Shown here one piece after another: positions 7,141-15,745 of a DNA stretch of 39,438 nucleotides (its first letter is position 1; every line of letters begins with the position of its first letter). The notes under the pieces were generated by a model. The model did not search any database. It was not told the origin of the DNA and worked only from the letters and a program-made list of their open reading frames with translations. Made by a program: the position numbers and the translations under genes. The stretch covers positions 1 through 39,438 of the forward strand of contig JASGUQ010000030.1 in assembly GCA_030057655.1 (NCBI GenBank), given 5' to 3'. The stretch is from Bacillota bacterium (lineage in GTDB: Bacteria; Bacillota; Clostridia; Christensenellales; Aristaeellaceae).

Positions 7141-8733
7141 TCAGTTCCACTCAAGCGTCAGGTCGGCGTCCGTCCCTGTGTAGCCAACGCCGCCCACATT
7201 CTTGATGTCATCGCGGTTCTCGCGAAGCCAGTCGTCAACCTTCCATTTCAGGTTGTAGAAATTATCATCGCCTGTGTAGTACAGCTTCATTTCGGTGGCC
7301 TTGGTGTCCAGAATGTTTTGGAGCGCCGCTGCCAGTTCCGCATCATCCTTAAAGAAGGTGTAGCCTTCCACATCCTTGTATTCCGCGGTGATGTCAACGC
7401 TGAAGGGATAATAGGTGTAGGAATAATTGCTGATGAACAGGCGGCGGGCATTTTTGTCCAGCCACTTGCGGATAAAAATACCGCAGTCAAAATAATTATC
7501 ATCCCCGACATAGGCCATCTTAATGGAGGCGGGCTTGGATTTCACCATCTCCTCCACCTTTTGGGTGAACTCCGCCTCGTCAACGAAGGTGTCATAGCCC
7601 TCCATGTCCTTGTAGGTAACGCTCATGTTGCCTGAGAACTTGGAGCCACCCCACTGGTAGGTGTCCACAAAGAACTTGCGGTTGTTCGACTTCATCCAGC
7701 GCTCAATGAGGTAGCTGACATCAAAATACTTGTCATCGCCGTGGTAGGTATAGTTGATTTTGGGCTCTTTGTTGGTGAGTTCCTCGCTTAACAGGGCATA
7801 AAGCTCCTCCTCGCTGGAGAAGGGCTTGGCGCCGTTCTTTAAGAGGTAGTTGTGCTTCAGGGTCTCTGCCTTGGGCGGGATGTTGACGTTGCCGTAAGTC
7901 CAGTCATGGTCGCGGCTCATGAGCGCGTCGTTCATGCCGAAGTAGTCATAGCCTTCCTTGCCGCTGACCGCATCCGTGCCACCGGCTGGATCATTCCAGG
8001 TTGCGTCCACATAGGTCCACTCCCCGTCGATCTTGACCAGGTCCCAGGCGTGAAGCTCGCCGCGGCTGTAGCCGGTCGCGTAAACGCTGTCGATGCCGTA
8101 CTCATGCAGAAGCATGTGATAGGCCAAGGCATAGCTTTCGCATACGCCGGTTCCCTGCAGAAGAACGCCTTCGGGGGTGTGGATGGTCATGGGCTCGTCA
8201 TAATAGGCGTTGTGGGTGAGCCAGTCATGCAGCCAGAGGGCGGCGTCATACTCCGTCTCAAAATTTTGGGCTTTGGCTTCTTCCACAATGGAAAGCACCT
8301 TGCCGGGCAGCTTGGTAACGTCCTTGCGGTCCTCCGGCTCATAGGCATAGAAGACCTCGCTGTTGATTTTCTTGGAGCGGTGCTCCTTGTCATAAATCCA
8401 GACCTCGAGGTAGTACTGGCCCAGTTTTTTGGGGGTGAACTCAAAGACGTTCTTTTTGGATTTCTTCTGCTTAGTCACATACTCAAACTCTTTTTTGGCC
8501 GCACGGTCCTCGGAGCGGAAAAGAGTAAACTCAAAGGTCAGCCCCTTGGTGTCGGGAACCACGGCGGTAATCTTGACCTTTTCGCCGCGGATCAAGAAGG
8601 AGGCGTCTGCATCCAGGTAGGCGTATTCCAGCTCTTTCGCGTTGGCCTCAGCCATCGTCAAATTTGGAATCAGCAGAAAAATGCTGACCATCACCAGGAG
8701 TGCGGACAAGGTTCTGCGTCCATTTAATCTCAT
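7141..8733 (-). CDS. Secreted transglutaminase-like protein with three C-terminal repeats
   Basis: 530 residues. An N-terminal signal peptide (about 1-29) is followed by a beta-sandwich-like region (about 35-130) and a transglutaminase/protease-like core with catalytic C198 (GTGVCESYALAYH), H228 (ELHAWDLVKI) and D243 (YVDATWNDP), the standard Cys-His-Asp order. Residues about 306-530 hold three tandem repeats of about 75 residues, each with a GDD-(N/K)-(Y/F)-(F/Y) motif, a tryptophan helix, and in the first two a YKD-(M/V)-EGY motif. This architecture suggests a cell-surface or extracellular peptidase or cross-linking enzyme with repeated binding modules. The repeats are not assigned to a named family here. 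GGTG precedes the ATG by about 10 bases. Confidence 0.85.
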   Translation of the reverse strand: MRLNGRRTLSALLVMVSIFLLIPNLTMAEANAKELEYAYLDADASFLIRGEKVKITAVVPDTKGLTFEFTLFRSEDRAAKKEFEYVTKQKKSKKNVFEFTPKKLGQYYLEVWIYDKEHRSKKINSEVFYAYEPEDRKDVTKLPGKVLSIVEEAKAQNFETEYDAALWLHDWLTHNAYYDEPMTIHTPEGVLLQGTGVCESYALAYHMLLHEYGIDSVYATGYSRGELHAWDLVKIDGEWTYVDATWNDPAGGTDAVSGKEGYDYFGMNDALMSRDHDWTYGNVNIPPKAETLKHNYLLKNGAKPFSSEEELYALLSEELTNKEPKINYTYHGDDKYFDVSYLIERWMKSNNRKFFVDTYQWGGSKFSGNMSVTYKDMEGYDTFVDEAEFTQKVEEMVKSKPASIKMAYVGDDNYFDCGIFIRKWLDKNARRLFISNYSYTYYPFSVDITAEYKDVEGYTFFKDDAELAAALQNILDTKATEMKLYYTGDDNFYNLKWKVDDWLRENRDDIKNVGGVGYTGTDADLTLEWN

Positions 8734-8900
8734 CAGTTTTCACCACTTTCTAAAGTATGCTTCCAAAATTTTGGAAGACCGGTTAATCCTAACAAAGCAA
8801 GGTAATCAGGTCAAGTTGTTCAGGATGAAATGATTGTAAAACAAACGCTCCCCATGGGCTGAAATAACTGTCATGGGTTTGGAACTGCATCTATAAATAC

Positions 8901-8946
8901 GAAAGCCCTCCGGATCCCCGCATTGCGCAAAATCGCGGAGGGCTTC
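8901..8946 (-). terminator. Probable terminator after the SDR gene
   Basis: An 11-bp stem GAAGCCCTCCG/CGGAGGGCTTC (minus strand 8946-8936 and 8912-8902) with a 23-base loop and a short T-rich tail TTTCGTATTTAT. It lies 20 bases after the SDR stop. The remaining intergenic stretch to 8733 shows no further gene. Confidence 0.6.
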
Positions 8947-8965
8947 AGCGAATGAACAGCAGGGT

Positions 8966-9691
8966 TTAGTCCGGGCTGTAAGTCCAGCCCTCATCGTTGT
9001 GATAGACCATGAGCCTGCTCATCCCGCCGTCAACCAGCAGGGTTTGTCCGGTGATGAAGGAGGCTTTTTCTGACGCTAAAAAGAGCGCGGCGTTCACGAT
9101 GTCTTCAGGCGCGCCCACACGGCCCGCGGGATGCTGAGCCTTGTCCGCGCCTTCAAAAACAGATTCCGTGGTGTTAATCCACCCCGGGGCGATGGCATTG
9201 ACGCGCACGCGCCCGGACAGGCTGACGGCCATCGCGTGGGTCAGCGCCGTGATGCCGCCCTTGGCGGCGGAATAACTTTCCGTCCCCTTTTGCGACTGGA
9301 AGGCGCGGGAGGAGGAGAGGTTGATCACCGACGCGCCGGGCGAAAAGACCGGCAGCAGCAGTTTGGTCAGGTAATAAGGGGCGGCCACGCCAATTTTCTG
9401 CGCACGCACAAAATCCTCATACCCGCAGTCAGGGAGGCCGCCAAAGGAGCGCATGGCGTTGTTGATGAGGCAATCTACACCGGAAAAAGCACTTTTGATC
9501 TGCTCCGCGAAATCTTCAAGAACAGCGGGCTCAGCGATGTCCCCCTGCGTGAACAGATCCAGTTCAATGGGGCAGGGGTTTTGGTCGATGCCCGCGACCT
9601 TCGCGCCTTGATCCTGAAAAGCGCGGGCCAAGGCCAAGCCGATGCCCTGGGACACGCCGGTGATGACGGCTGTCTTGTTATGAAACGCCAT
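8966..9691 (-). CDS. Short-chain dehydrogenase/reductase (SDR)
   Basis: NAD(P)-dependent oxidoreductase, 241 residues. Rossmann motif TGVSQGIG at residues 11-18, NNA at 77-79, catalytic serine in INLSSS and Y140-SAA-K144. APGWI and the C-terminal VDGG are usual for classical SDRs. The substrate is unknown. A longer start at 9706 overlaps the upstream stop as ATGA, but GAGG 5 bases before the ATG at 9691 favours that start; either way it is coupled to the secreted glycosidase-fusion gene, an unexplained pairing. The unusual C-terminal tail after the glycine-rich motif is rich in tyrosine and tryptophan (MVYHNDEGWTYSPD). Confidence 0.85.
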   Translation of the reverse strand: MAFHNKTAVITGVSQGIGLALARAFQDQGAKVAGIDQNPCPIELDLFTQGDIAEPAVLEDFAEQIKSAFSGVDCLINNAMRSFGGLPDCGYEDFVRAQKIGVAAPYYLTKLLLPVFSPGASVINLSSSRAFQSQKGTESYSAAKGGITALTHAMAVSLSGRVRVNAIAPGWINTTESVFEGADKAQHPAGRVGAPEDIVNAALFLASEKASFITGQTLLVDGGMSRLMVYHNDEGWTYSPD

Positions 9692-9702
9692 TTCCACCTC
9701 GA

Positions 9703-11361
9703 TCATGGCACCTTGCCCTCTTTGAAGGCGTTGGTATAGCCGATGCCCATGACCTCGTTCTGGGTGCGCGCGTTGTTGTGCACGCCGGAATTGTCCAGCT
9801 GGTTTAATTGCTTGCCCATGAAAACCATGCTGCTGGTCCAGCCGCCGTCCAGGTTGAAGGCGACCTGGCAATCCAGCGTTTTCATGTATTCCGCCGTCTG
9901 GGTGACGCTGGCGCCCTTGCTGCCGGTGATGCGGCCCTCGATGATAACTGCGACATAATGCCCGGGTGAGATCATGCCGATGGCCGCGCGCGGCTGGGGG
10001 GTGTTGCCCAGGCGCTCATGGAAGGTGTTGAGCTCCCCGTCGCGGATCAAAACCGGGCCAAAGGACAGGACGTCGTGCGCGCCGTCCGCCAGCAGCTCGG
10101 CGCTGGTGATCTCCGTCGCCAAAAAAACCTTCATATCGCCGTTTTTGTACAGCGCCAGCAGGTCCAGGGGCGGGTAAGCGGAGCGGCTGTCGGAAGCCGG
10201 CATATCAAACACCACCTCGCCCGCCCTGATCTCAATCCCGATGGAATAACCCGGACGCCTCGCGTTGCGGGCGACCCGGTAGATGTAATAATCTCCGTCC
10301 ATGGAGAAGACCAGGTTGTTATCCCGGGCAATATCGGCCGGCTTGCCCTTGTACAGCTCGCGGTTGACAGACAATTGGCCCGGGGTGTGCGGCACCATGT
10401 GAAAGCCCTCGGCGCCGGGGGCGACATAGATGTTGGCCAGGAGGATGTTGGACTTTAGTTCATCGCTTCTGATCTTCTCAATCACAATGCGCAAGTCCTG
10501 GGACGCGTAGCGCCAGTCGCCGTTTTCAGCGTCAATAAAGATGTACTCGCTCTCGCCATCCGGCAGGAAGCCTTCCGGCGTCAGAGAGGGGAAGCCTTCT
10601 GTTTGCAAAGCGCCAAACGCGCGTTTGATGGTATCGGGGGCAGCCGTGGGGCTGGGGGCCGGTGTTGGCGTCGCCGCCGCAAAACTACCGGAAACCGCAA
10701 GAGCAAAGGGCGCTTTCCGGCTGCCTTCGCCTGAAATGACATCAAAGCTCGCCAGATCGATCATAATGGCGGGGCGGATGCCGATGGTGCGCACAGTGGC
10801 GCGGGAATAGCCCATGGAGCCTTTCTCCATGACACGGCGCTGGGAATCCTTGCTGCTTTGGGAGGCGTCCGAGATCCAGAAGCTCACCTCGCCGCTCCTG
10901 TAAGCCTCAGCGCCCTTTGAGAGCGCATAGGGCGTGCCGGTTGTGACCCTGTCCCCATCCCTTAAAAAACCATAATCCTCATTGCGCAGGTCCTTGGCGG
11001 AAGGCAGGCTGACCCGAAGGCCATTTTCCTGAGGAAGGAGCGTCTGCGCCTCTTTCTCCGTGAAAGCAGCGCTGATAAAATCGGAATTCAGCCACTGCGC
11101 AAGCGTGGAATTCTCAAAACCTTGATACTTCCCGGTCTCCTGAGCGGGTTTGGCGTCCAGGACATACTCGCTCAGCAGATAAAGCCTGCCATTTTCATTG
11201 CTCAAAACGCGCCATAGTACGGGCGCTTTATCGCCGTCCTCCGCCTGGGGATAGGATCCGAAACTGACAAAACCGCCTGTTTCAGGCGCTGTCTGCGCGA
11301 AAGCCGGCACAGCCATCAACAGGATCAGAACCATCAACAGATATTTTAAAAGCCTTCTCAT
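9703..11361 (-). CDS. Secreted DUF6273-like / phosphodiester glycosidase (NAGPA-like) fusion
   Basis: 552 residues. The signal peptide is about residues 1-23. Residues about 30-215 resemble the DUF6273 module (VSFGSYPQ, PVLWRVL, then LAQWLNSDFI and a GIRPA block). A Thr/Pro/Ala-rich linker follows (about 228-244), then a NAGPA/phosphodiester glycosidase-type domain with AIGMISPGHYVAVIIEGR and the signature NLDGGWTSSM near the C-terminus. Such domains cleave sugar-phosphodiester bonds, in Bacillota probably on wall or capsule polymers. It is the first gene of an operon with the SDR (overlap ATGA) and is preceded by a good promoter. Activity is inferred; NLDGGWTS departs slightly from the usual NLDGGGSS. 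Confidence 0.8.
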   Translation of the reverse strand: MRRLLKYLLMVLILLMAVPAFAQTAPETGGFVSFGSYPQAEDGDKAPVLWRVLSNENGRLYLLSEYVLDAKPAQETGKYQGFENSTLAQWLNSDFISAAFTEKEAQTLLPQENGLRVSLPSAKDLRNEDYGFLRDGDRVTTGTPYALSKGAEAYRSGEVSFWISDASQSSKDSQRRVMEKGSMGYSRATVRTIGIRPAIMIDLASFDVISGEGSRKAPFALAVSGSFAAATPTPAPSPTAAPDTIKRAFGALQTEGFPSLTPEGFLPDGESEYIFIDAENGDWRYASQDLRIVIEKIRSDELKSNILLANIYVAPGAEGFHMVPHTPGQLSVNRELYKGKPADIARDNNLVFSMDGDYYIYRVARNARRPGYSIGIEIRAGEVVFDMPASDSRSAYPPLDLLALYKNGDMKVFLATEITSAELLADGAHDVLSFGPVLIRDGELNTFHERLGNTPQPRAAIGMISPGHYVAVIIEGRITGSKGASVTQTAEYMKTLDCQVAFNLDGGWTSSMVFMGKQLNQLDNSGVHNNARTQNEVMGIGYTNAFKEGKVP

Positions 11362-11415
11362 CTACATCTCTTCCTTTCAGGCGCGGCAAGCGAATCTGCC
11401 ATAAAAGCCAAAGAA

Positions 11416-11444
11416 AATATACAGGCAAGGGCCGGTAAAGTCAA
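11416..11444 (-). promoter_or_regulatory. Promoter of the glycosidase-fusion/SDR operon
   Basis: On the minus strand TTGACT (11444-11439), a 17-bp spacer and TATATT (11421-11416), 55 bases before the start codon at 11361. Confidence 0.72.
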
Positions 11445-11465
11445 TCAAACAAAGGGATAAGATGA

Positions 11466-12434
11466 TTAGCCCCGGGCATCCTCCATTCTTGCGGCCTGTC
11501 CCGCAAGGGTGACCATCTCCTCCATCAGCTGCTTGAGCCGCTGATCGGCTTCCCGCAAGCGATCCAGCTCCGCGAGAACAGCTTTGTTTTCCTGGTCATT
11601 TCCTGCGCTGCCTTCCTTCAATGCCTGTTGCGCCTGTTTCATGGCCGCCGTTGTCCGCCCTGCGGTGCTTCGGTATTCTCCCAGGGCTTCCTGATAATCA
11701 TTGATGTTCAGCGCCAGGGCCAGCTGGCTTCGCCACAAAGGCAGCGCCAAATCCATGATTTGCCTGAGTTTCTTGATGACCTGCCCCAGGTTGTGCTGGG
11801 TGAGGCGGATCTGCAGTGCCAGCTGCAGGCTGATGGTTTTTGACTGGCGAAGCTGGTTTAAACGGCCGGAGAACAAGTCGTCAAAGGCTTCATTCTCTTT
11901 TTTCTTTGCGTCCGTTTGTCTGAAATCTTTCAGGGCCTGTTCGCCTGCCAGGATCTTTTTTGCCAGCGCGTGATGGTTTTCCCGGTTGGCGTCATACAGG
12001 GTGTCCAGAAGGCTTTTTTCTTTTTGCAGCGCCAGGCCCGCCAGGTCGATCTGATCAGCCAGGCGATCCATTAAATATGAAATCTCAGTATAGTCCCGGC
12101 GAAGGGCGGCGTACTGCCGCTTTGCTGGCGAGAAAAGGGAACGGAAAAAGCCCTTGGGCGGGCTGAGCGACGCGATATCCAGGGAAGAGATCTGTTCCTG
12201 TAAGGCATGGATCTTGGATACGGCGTCTTCAAGCGTGCTCTCAAAGGCTCTTTTCAGCAGGTTGTCCGACAGTTCCCCCAGCTCACGCTGTTCCTTCGCA
12301 CCATAGCCGGTCGCGGTGAGGGGGTCCTTTAAGTCAATGTCCCGGGTCAGGGACAGAAGTTCTGAATCCGTCAGGGCCGGGACATCAAAATCCGCCGCGA
12401 TCCCGGCGGGGTCAAAGGCTGCGGCATCGCTCAT
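11466..12434 (-). CDS. TelA-like toxic anion resistance family protein
   Basis: 322 residues, almost entirely helical with charged heptad-like stretches and no membrane segment, so cytoplasmic. The pattern is that of the TelA/KlaA/YaaN family (COG3853): an N-terminal region ending in KDPLTATGYGAKEQ, the block TLEDAVSKIHALQ, the positions around GFFRSLFSP, and the conserved LRQSKTISLQLALQIRLTQHN near residue 200, then INDYQEALGEYR. Family members are linked to tellurite or cell-envelope stress and normally pair with XpaC, which is also present here. ATGA overlap with the gene upstream makes it the last member of a coupled four-gene operon. Confidence 0.88.
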   Translation of the reverse strand: MSDAAAFDPAGIAADFDVPALTDSELLSLTRDIDLKDPLTATGYGAKEQRELGELSDNLLKRAFESTLEDAVSKIHALQEQISSLDIASLSPPKGFFRSLFSPAKRQYAALRRDYTEISYLMDRLADQIDLAGLALQKEKSLLDTLYDANRENHHALAKKILAGEQALKDFRQTDAKKKENEAFDDLFSGRLNQLRQSKTISLQLALQIRLTQHNLGQVIKKLRQIMDLALPLWRSQLALALNINDYQEALGEYRSTAGRTTAAMKQAQQALKEGSAGNDQENKAVLAELDRLREADQRLKQLMEEMVTLAGQAARMEDARG

Positions 12435-13492
12435 TGTTCCAGGGAGTGGATGAGTTTTTCCATCACCTGGGAATCCGGCATCTGGATGATCTGTGAGATC
12501 ACAGGCGCCACCCCCGGCACGCCAAGCTTGCTCGTGTCCACGTTGGCGGCGTTGATGCCGGTGCGGAAACCATGCTTCTCCCAGGCCAGGGTCTGGATCT
12601 CAGGCATGAGGAGGGCTTGAAGCCCGGTCTTGCCCTTGTCCGACAAGGCGATGTATACATGGCTGGACCACACGGTGGGCACGGGATAGAGCAGCACGAT
12701 GTCATCCTTGACCTGCTCATAATCCTTGGGGTTGGTGTGGGCAAATTCCAGCAGCTGGCTTTCATAGCCCGCCACCAGGGGCCTTGCCCCCACGCCGGTT
12801 TTCAGAAACTGGCTGAAAATATCGGCGGAGCTGGTCTCCATATAGCCCAGGCGCTTAATCAGGGCCTTCAGCCGGGGGATGACCGCGTCAGCGCGGTCCA
12901 GGGTGACCACGTTGCCGTCATTGATCATGTTTGCCAGAAGACCCGCGAACATGTTGCCGGAATTGGATTTGGTGGGGTTGGTGGTGGACACCAATACGGA
13001 GCCGTACAGGGGCAGACCCAGGTTTTCCCAGCGCTCGCCGTTCTCCAGCACCGGCAAAAAGGCCTTCATGTCCAGGAAATGCACCCCGTCTTTCTCTGTG
13101 ACATATCCGGCTTTGATCAGGGCGTCCGCCACGATCTGCCGGGTGTACAGGACGATGGGGGTGTTAAAGACGATCTCGCTCTGGGGCGGTTTGCCGTAAG
13201 TTTTCTCATACAAGTCCAGCGCCGTCTGGCTGGAAGGCCAGAGATAATCCCGGCCCGTGTGATCCAGGCGGATCATGTCCAGAGAACCGGACTTCTGATA
13301 ATGAAGGGTCAGCTTCATCTTGTTCAGCAGGATCTTTTTGACCTCCGGGTCGTCCACCAGGCCGATTTTTTCCCCGCCGATGTAGCCTGTTATGTCAACC
13401 TGCTGCGCCTGCCTGCCCTGGAACCAGGAGTAAACCCCGGCAACCGCGATCACCAGCACCAACAGCAGCAATCCCCAATGTTTCGCTTTCAT
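12431..13492 (-). CDS. Membrane-anchored solute-binding-like protein of the TelA/XpaC operon
   Basis: 353 residues. An N-terminal hydrophobic segment (about 5-23) without lipobox suggests a membrane anchor or uncleaved signal. The rest resembles a type 2 periplasmic binding fold: DYLWPSSQTAL, NTPIVLYTRQ, the motif STTNPTKSNSGNMFAGLLA, and VLLYPVPTVWSSHVYIAL. The SNSG block, the TPIVL strand and the order match the binding-like half of the lipoprotein two genes upstream (ITPVVFG, TSATQSNSG), so the two look paralogous. Overlaps XpaC and TelA genes by ATGA on each side. Ligand unknown; no transporter permease is nearby, so it is more likely a sensor or structural component. Confidence 0.75.
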   Translation of the reverse strand: MKAKHWGLLLLVLVIAVAGVYSWFQGRQAQQVDITGYIGGEKIGLVDDPEVKKILLNKMKLTLHYQKSGSLDMIRLDHTGRDYLWPSSQTALDLYEKTYGKPPQSEIVFNTPIVLYTRQIVADALIKAGYVTEKDGVHFLDMKAFLPVLENGERWENLGLPLYGSVLVSTTNPTKSNSGNMFAGLLANMINDGNVVTLDRADAVIPRLKALIKRLGYMETSSADIFSQFLKTGVGARPLVAGYESQLLEFAHTNPKDYEQVKDDIVLLYPVPTVWSSHVYIALSDKGKTGLQALLMPEIQTLAWEKHGFRTGINAANVDTSKLGVPGVAPVISQIIQMPDSQVMEKLIHSLEQ

Positions 13493-14097
13493 AGCCCGCC
13501 CTCCATATGCAGCGTTTTCTCCAGCAGATCGATGTCCGCTTCCACGTCCATCACTTCATTCTGCATCAGTTTGTTGAACTGCGCCATAAAAGCGTCATAT
13601 AAAATATCCAGCGCCCGGGCTGTTTCAGGCGTCAGACGCTGCACCTGCGGGCTGTCCGGGTTTGAAGAAACAAGGTTCATGTACTTGGTCAGGATGTTGG
13701 CGCCAGTGTCCAGATAGAAGCTGAAGAACCGCCTGGCGGAAGAAATCTTCTGGGGGTTGTTGCCCAGATAGGTCAGGATGCGGTTGCCCAGTTCGTGCAG
13801 TTTCTTTGCCTTCATGTCGATCTGCCCGTCCATGGTGATTTCTGAGGCCTTGTAGATGACCTGCATGTCCTCATGAGCGTCGGACATGATCTGCAAAAGT
13901 TCCTGGCCGCCCTTTAAGTTGTCCACCCGTGTTTTGCCGATGCGCTTGACAGGCTTGGTCAACAGGAAGACAGCCCCGTATATCAAAAGCGCGATCAGGG
14001 CGCTGACCGGAAGAGGCCAGGTAAATCTGAAATATGTCAGCGCGAAGGCCAAGAGTCCTGCGATAAAAGCCAAAAAGGCGCGTGTGCTTTCTTTCAT
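13489..14097 (-). CDS. XpaC-like membrane protein
   Basis: 202 residues. Two hydrophobic helices near the N-terminus (about 7-23 and 28-46) are followed by a helical cytoplasmic domain with VDNLKGGQELLQIMSDAHEDMQVI, KKLHELGNRILTYLGNNP and FFSFYLDTGANILTKYMNLV, which match the XpaC family (named for a 5-bromo-4-chloroindolyl phosphate hydrolysis phenotype; true function unresolved). XpaC and TelA/YaaN genes are adjacent in Bacillus subtilis too. It starts 16 bases after the VWA lipoprotein stop with AGGG upstream, and overlaps the next gene by ATGA. Confidence 0.85.
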   Translation of the reverse strand: MKESTRAFLAFIAGLLAFALTYFRFTWPLPVSALIALLIYGAVFLLTKPVKRIGKTRVDNLKGGQELLQIMSDAHEDMQVIYKASEITMDGQIDMKAKKLHELGNRILTYLGNNPQKISSARRFFSFYLDTGANILTKYMNLVSSNPDSPQVQRLTPETARALDILYDAFMAQFNKLMQNEVMDVEADIDLLEKTLHMEGGL

Positions 14098-14113
14098 CGT
14101 TTCGTTCCCTTCA

Positions 14114-15745
14114 TCAGTTGTAGCCCTTGGCTTTTTTGAAAGCGTCGATCAGGTTTTTATCCCCGTCAAAAACCCGGGCGTGGGTCCATTCCGCCAGAGT
14201 GTGTAAAGTTTCAAGGTCCGCGCTGCCAAAGGAGATGCAGAACACCGGAATGTCCTTGCCGCGGCTTAGGTAGGAACTCCTGAAATCCTCCAGCCCCATG
14301 CTGCCGTTGGCCTGGCCGTCCGTCATGAGGATGACAGCCGGGGTGTAGGCCTCAAGATCATAGCCTGACATGACCTCAAGCGCCTTGTCCAGCGCCTCAA
14401 ACATGGCGGTACCGCCAAACGGCTCCTCCCTTTCTATCACGGGATAAAGCCTTTCGATGTTGGTGTTTCCCTTCTCAGTGCTGATGCTGATCACATCGCT
14501 GCTGAACAGGATCACGATGTTTTCTTCCTGCTGGGAGGCTTGCAGCAGGTTTTTGGCTGCGCGCTGCTGCAAGAGGATCTCCCCCATGGCGTCCTTCAGT
14601 TTCCGGCTGGGATCCCCGGACATGGAGCCGGAGAAATCCAGCACATAGGCCGTCAGGGAGGGCTTGCGGAACTGGGTCTGATACAGGCTCAGGGCTTCCC
14701 AGAGCACCTCGCTGTCCGGCATGCGGATGGGCGAGAGGATGCTTTGCGTGTCCGCGCCCCATTCCTTGCGCCAGACATCCTGGTTCTGGGGCAGAACGCC
14801 TGAAAAGCCCGTGCGCCTGCCGTAGCGCTGGATTTCTGTCTGAACGCTCTCTGACATAAGAAAATCCCGGAGCTTCAGGAAGGCTTCTTCCTTCTTTTTG
14901 TCGCCCTGGTCCACATAGCCCAGGGGCGCGTCGGAAATGGACAGGCCGTCATAGGGATACACCAGGTACAGCGGCTCGCGTCCCTGCTTGATGAGCTCCT
15001 CATTGGTGCTGAGGATCAGGCTTTCATAGTTGACCATGGCGTCAAAATCCCCCTGGAAAAACAGGGTCTTCAGCCATTCGCTGCTGCCGGAGGAGCGGTC
15101 CACGCCCTTGAGCAAGGCCTGGATGTCCGCCCTGAGCCCTTCTTCCTGAAGGCTCTGGGAGGTGATGATCTCAGGATTGCCAAGCAAGGCGTATAAAAAG
15201 CCGATGTAGGCGGAGCAGCCCGAATTGGACTGGGTGGCGCTGGTCATGCAGAAGGACAGCTTGCCGTTTTGAATCTGGCTTAATATGTCCCGCACGGACA
15301 CCTTTTTGCCCACAAAGCCGAGTTCTTTTGCAAGCGATTCCTTAATACCGAACACAACCGGCGTGATGGAGACGGATTCCGTGTACTTGACCCGGTGCTT
15401 GGTGTCCCCAAGGGAGATCCACATGCTGCTGGCCGGCCAGACAGCGTCATAGGGAACATGATCCTGGCCCAAGATCCTGGAGATCTCCACAGAACCCTGG
15501 TACTGCATTTTGAGCGCGATGCGGTTTTCCTTGGCAAAACGCGCAAGCAGCGGCTCCAGCTCCTTGTTTTCAGAGCCGGATATGATGTTCAGCGTCACCG
15601 GATAGGACGCTTCCCCCAAAGTGGGTTTGCCGGTTCCCGGGTCCGGCTGCTCCTTTGTGCAGGCGCTGAGCAAGAGCGTCATGGCCAGCAGCGCAGCCAG
15701 GGCCGCCAATACCTTTTTCACAGAACGAGCATTTGTAAAATTCAT
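14114..15745 (-). CDS. Lipoprotein with solute-binding fold and VWA domain
   Basis: 543 residues. The lipobox LLLSAC places the lipidated cysteine at residue 29. Residues about 45-340 form a type 2 binding-protein-like domain (VTLNIISGSENKEL, YDAVWPASSMWI, ITPVVFG, TSATQSNSGCSAYIGFLYAL). Residues about 362-540 are a von Willebrand factor A domain with a complete MIDAS: DFSGS at 370-374, T446 in GGTAMF and D476 in LMTDGQ. It should sit on the outer face of the membrane and bind a protein or metal-dependent partner. First gene of the XpaC/binding-protein/TelA operon. NCBI-type naming would be substrate-binding and VWA domain protein; function not established. Confidence 0.87.
   Translation of the reverse strand: MNFTNARSVKKVLAALAALLAMTLLLSACTKEQPDPGTGKPTLGEASYPVTLNIISGSENKELEPLLARFAKENRIALKMQYQGSVEISRILGQDHVPYDAVWPASSMWISLGDTKHRVKYTESVSITPVVFGIKESLAKELGFVGKKVSVRDILSQIQNGKLSFCMTSATQSNSGCSAYIGFLYALLGNPEIITSQSLQEEGLRADIQALLKGVDRSSGSSEWLKTLFFQGDFDAMVNYESLILSTNEELIKQGREPLYLVYPYDGLSISDAPLGYVDQGDKKKEEAFLKLRDFLMSESVQTEIQRYGRRTGFSGVLPQNQDVWRKEWGADTQSILSPIRMPDSEVLWEALSLYQTQFRKPSLTAYVLDFSGSMSGDPSRKLKDAMGEILLQQRAAKNLLQASQQEENIVILFSSDVISISTEKGNTNIERLYPVIEREEPFGGTAMFEALDKALEVMSGYDLEAYTPAVILMTDGQANGSMGLEDFRSSYLSRGKDIPVFCISFGSADLETLHTLAEWTHARVFDGDKNLIDAFKKAKGYN

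Noticed and set aside
7852-8727. Plus-strand frame of 291 codons opposite the transglutaminase-like gene
   Set aside because: Antisense shadow; the minus-strand gene has a clear signal peptide and catalytic triad.
8746-8780. CCAAAATTTTGG palindrome before the transglutaminase-like gene as an operator
   Set aside because: A single short AT-rich palindrome with no second copy and no fixed relation to a promoter; kept only as a possibility.
9706-9871. Upstream extension of the SDR by 55 residues
   Set aside because: The extension is Arg/Gln/Pro-rich out-of-frame translation of the end of the glycosidase gene; the SDR motif starts right after the internal ATG.
12572-13717. Long plus-strand open frame (381 codons) over the binding-like and XpaC genes
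   Set aside because: It runs antisense across two coupled genes, has no ribosome binding site and no family resemblance.
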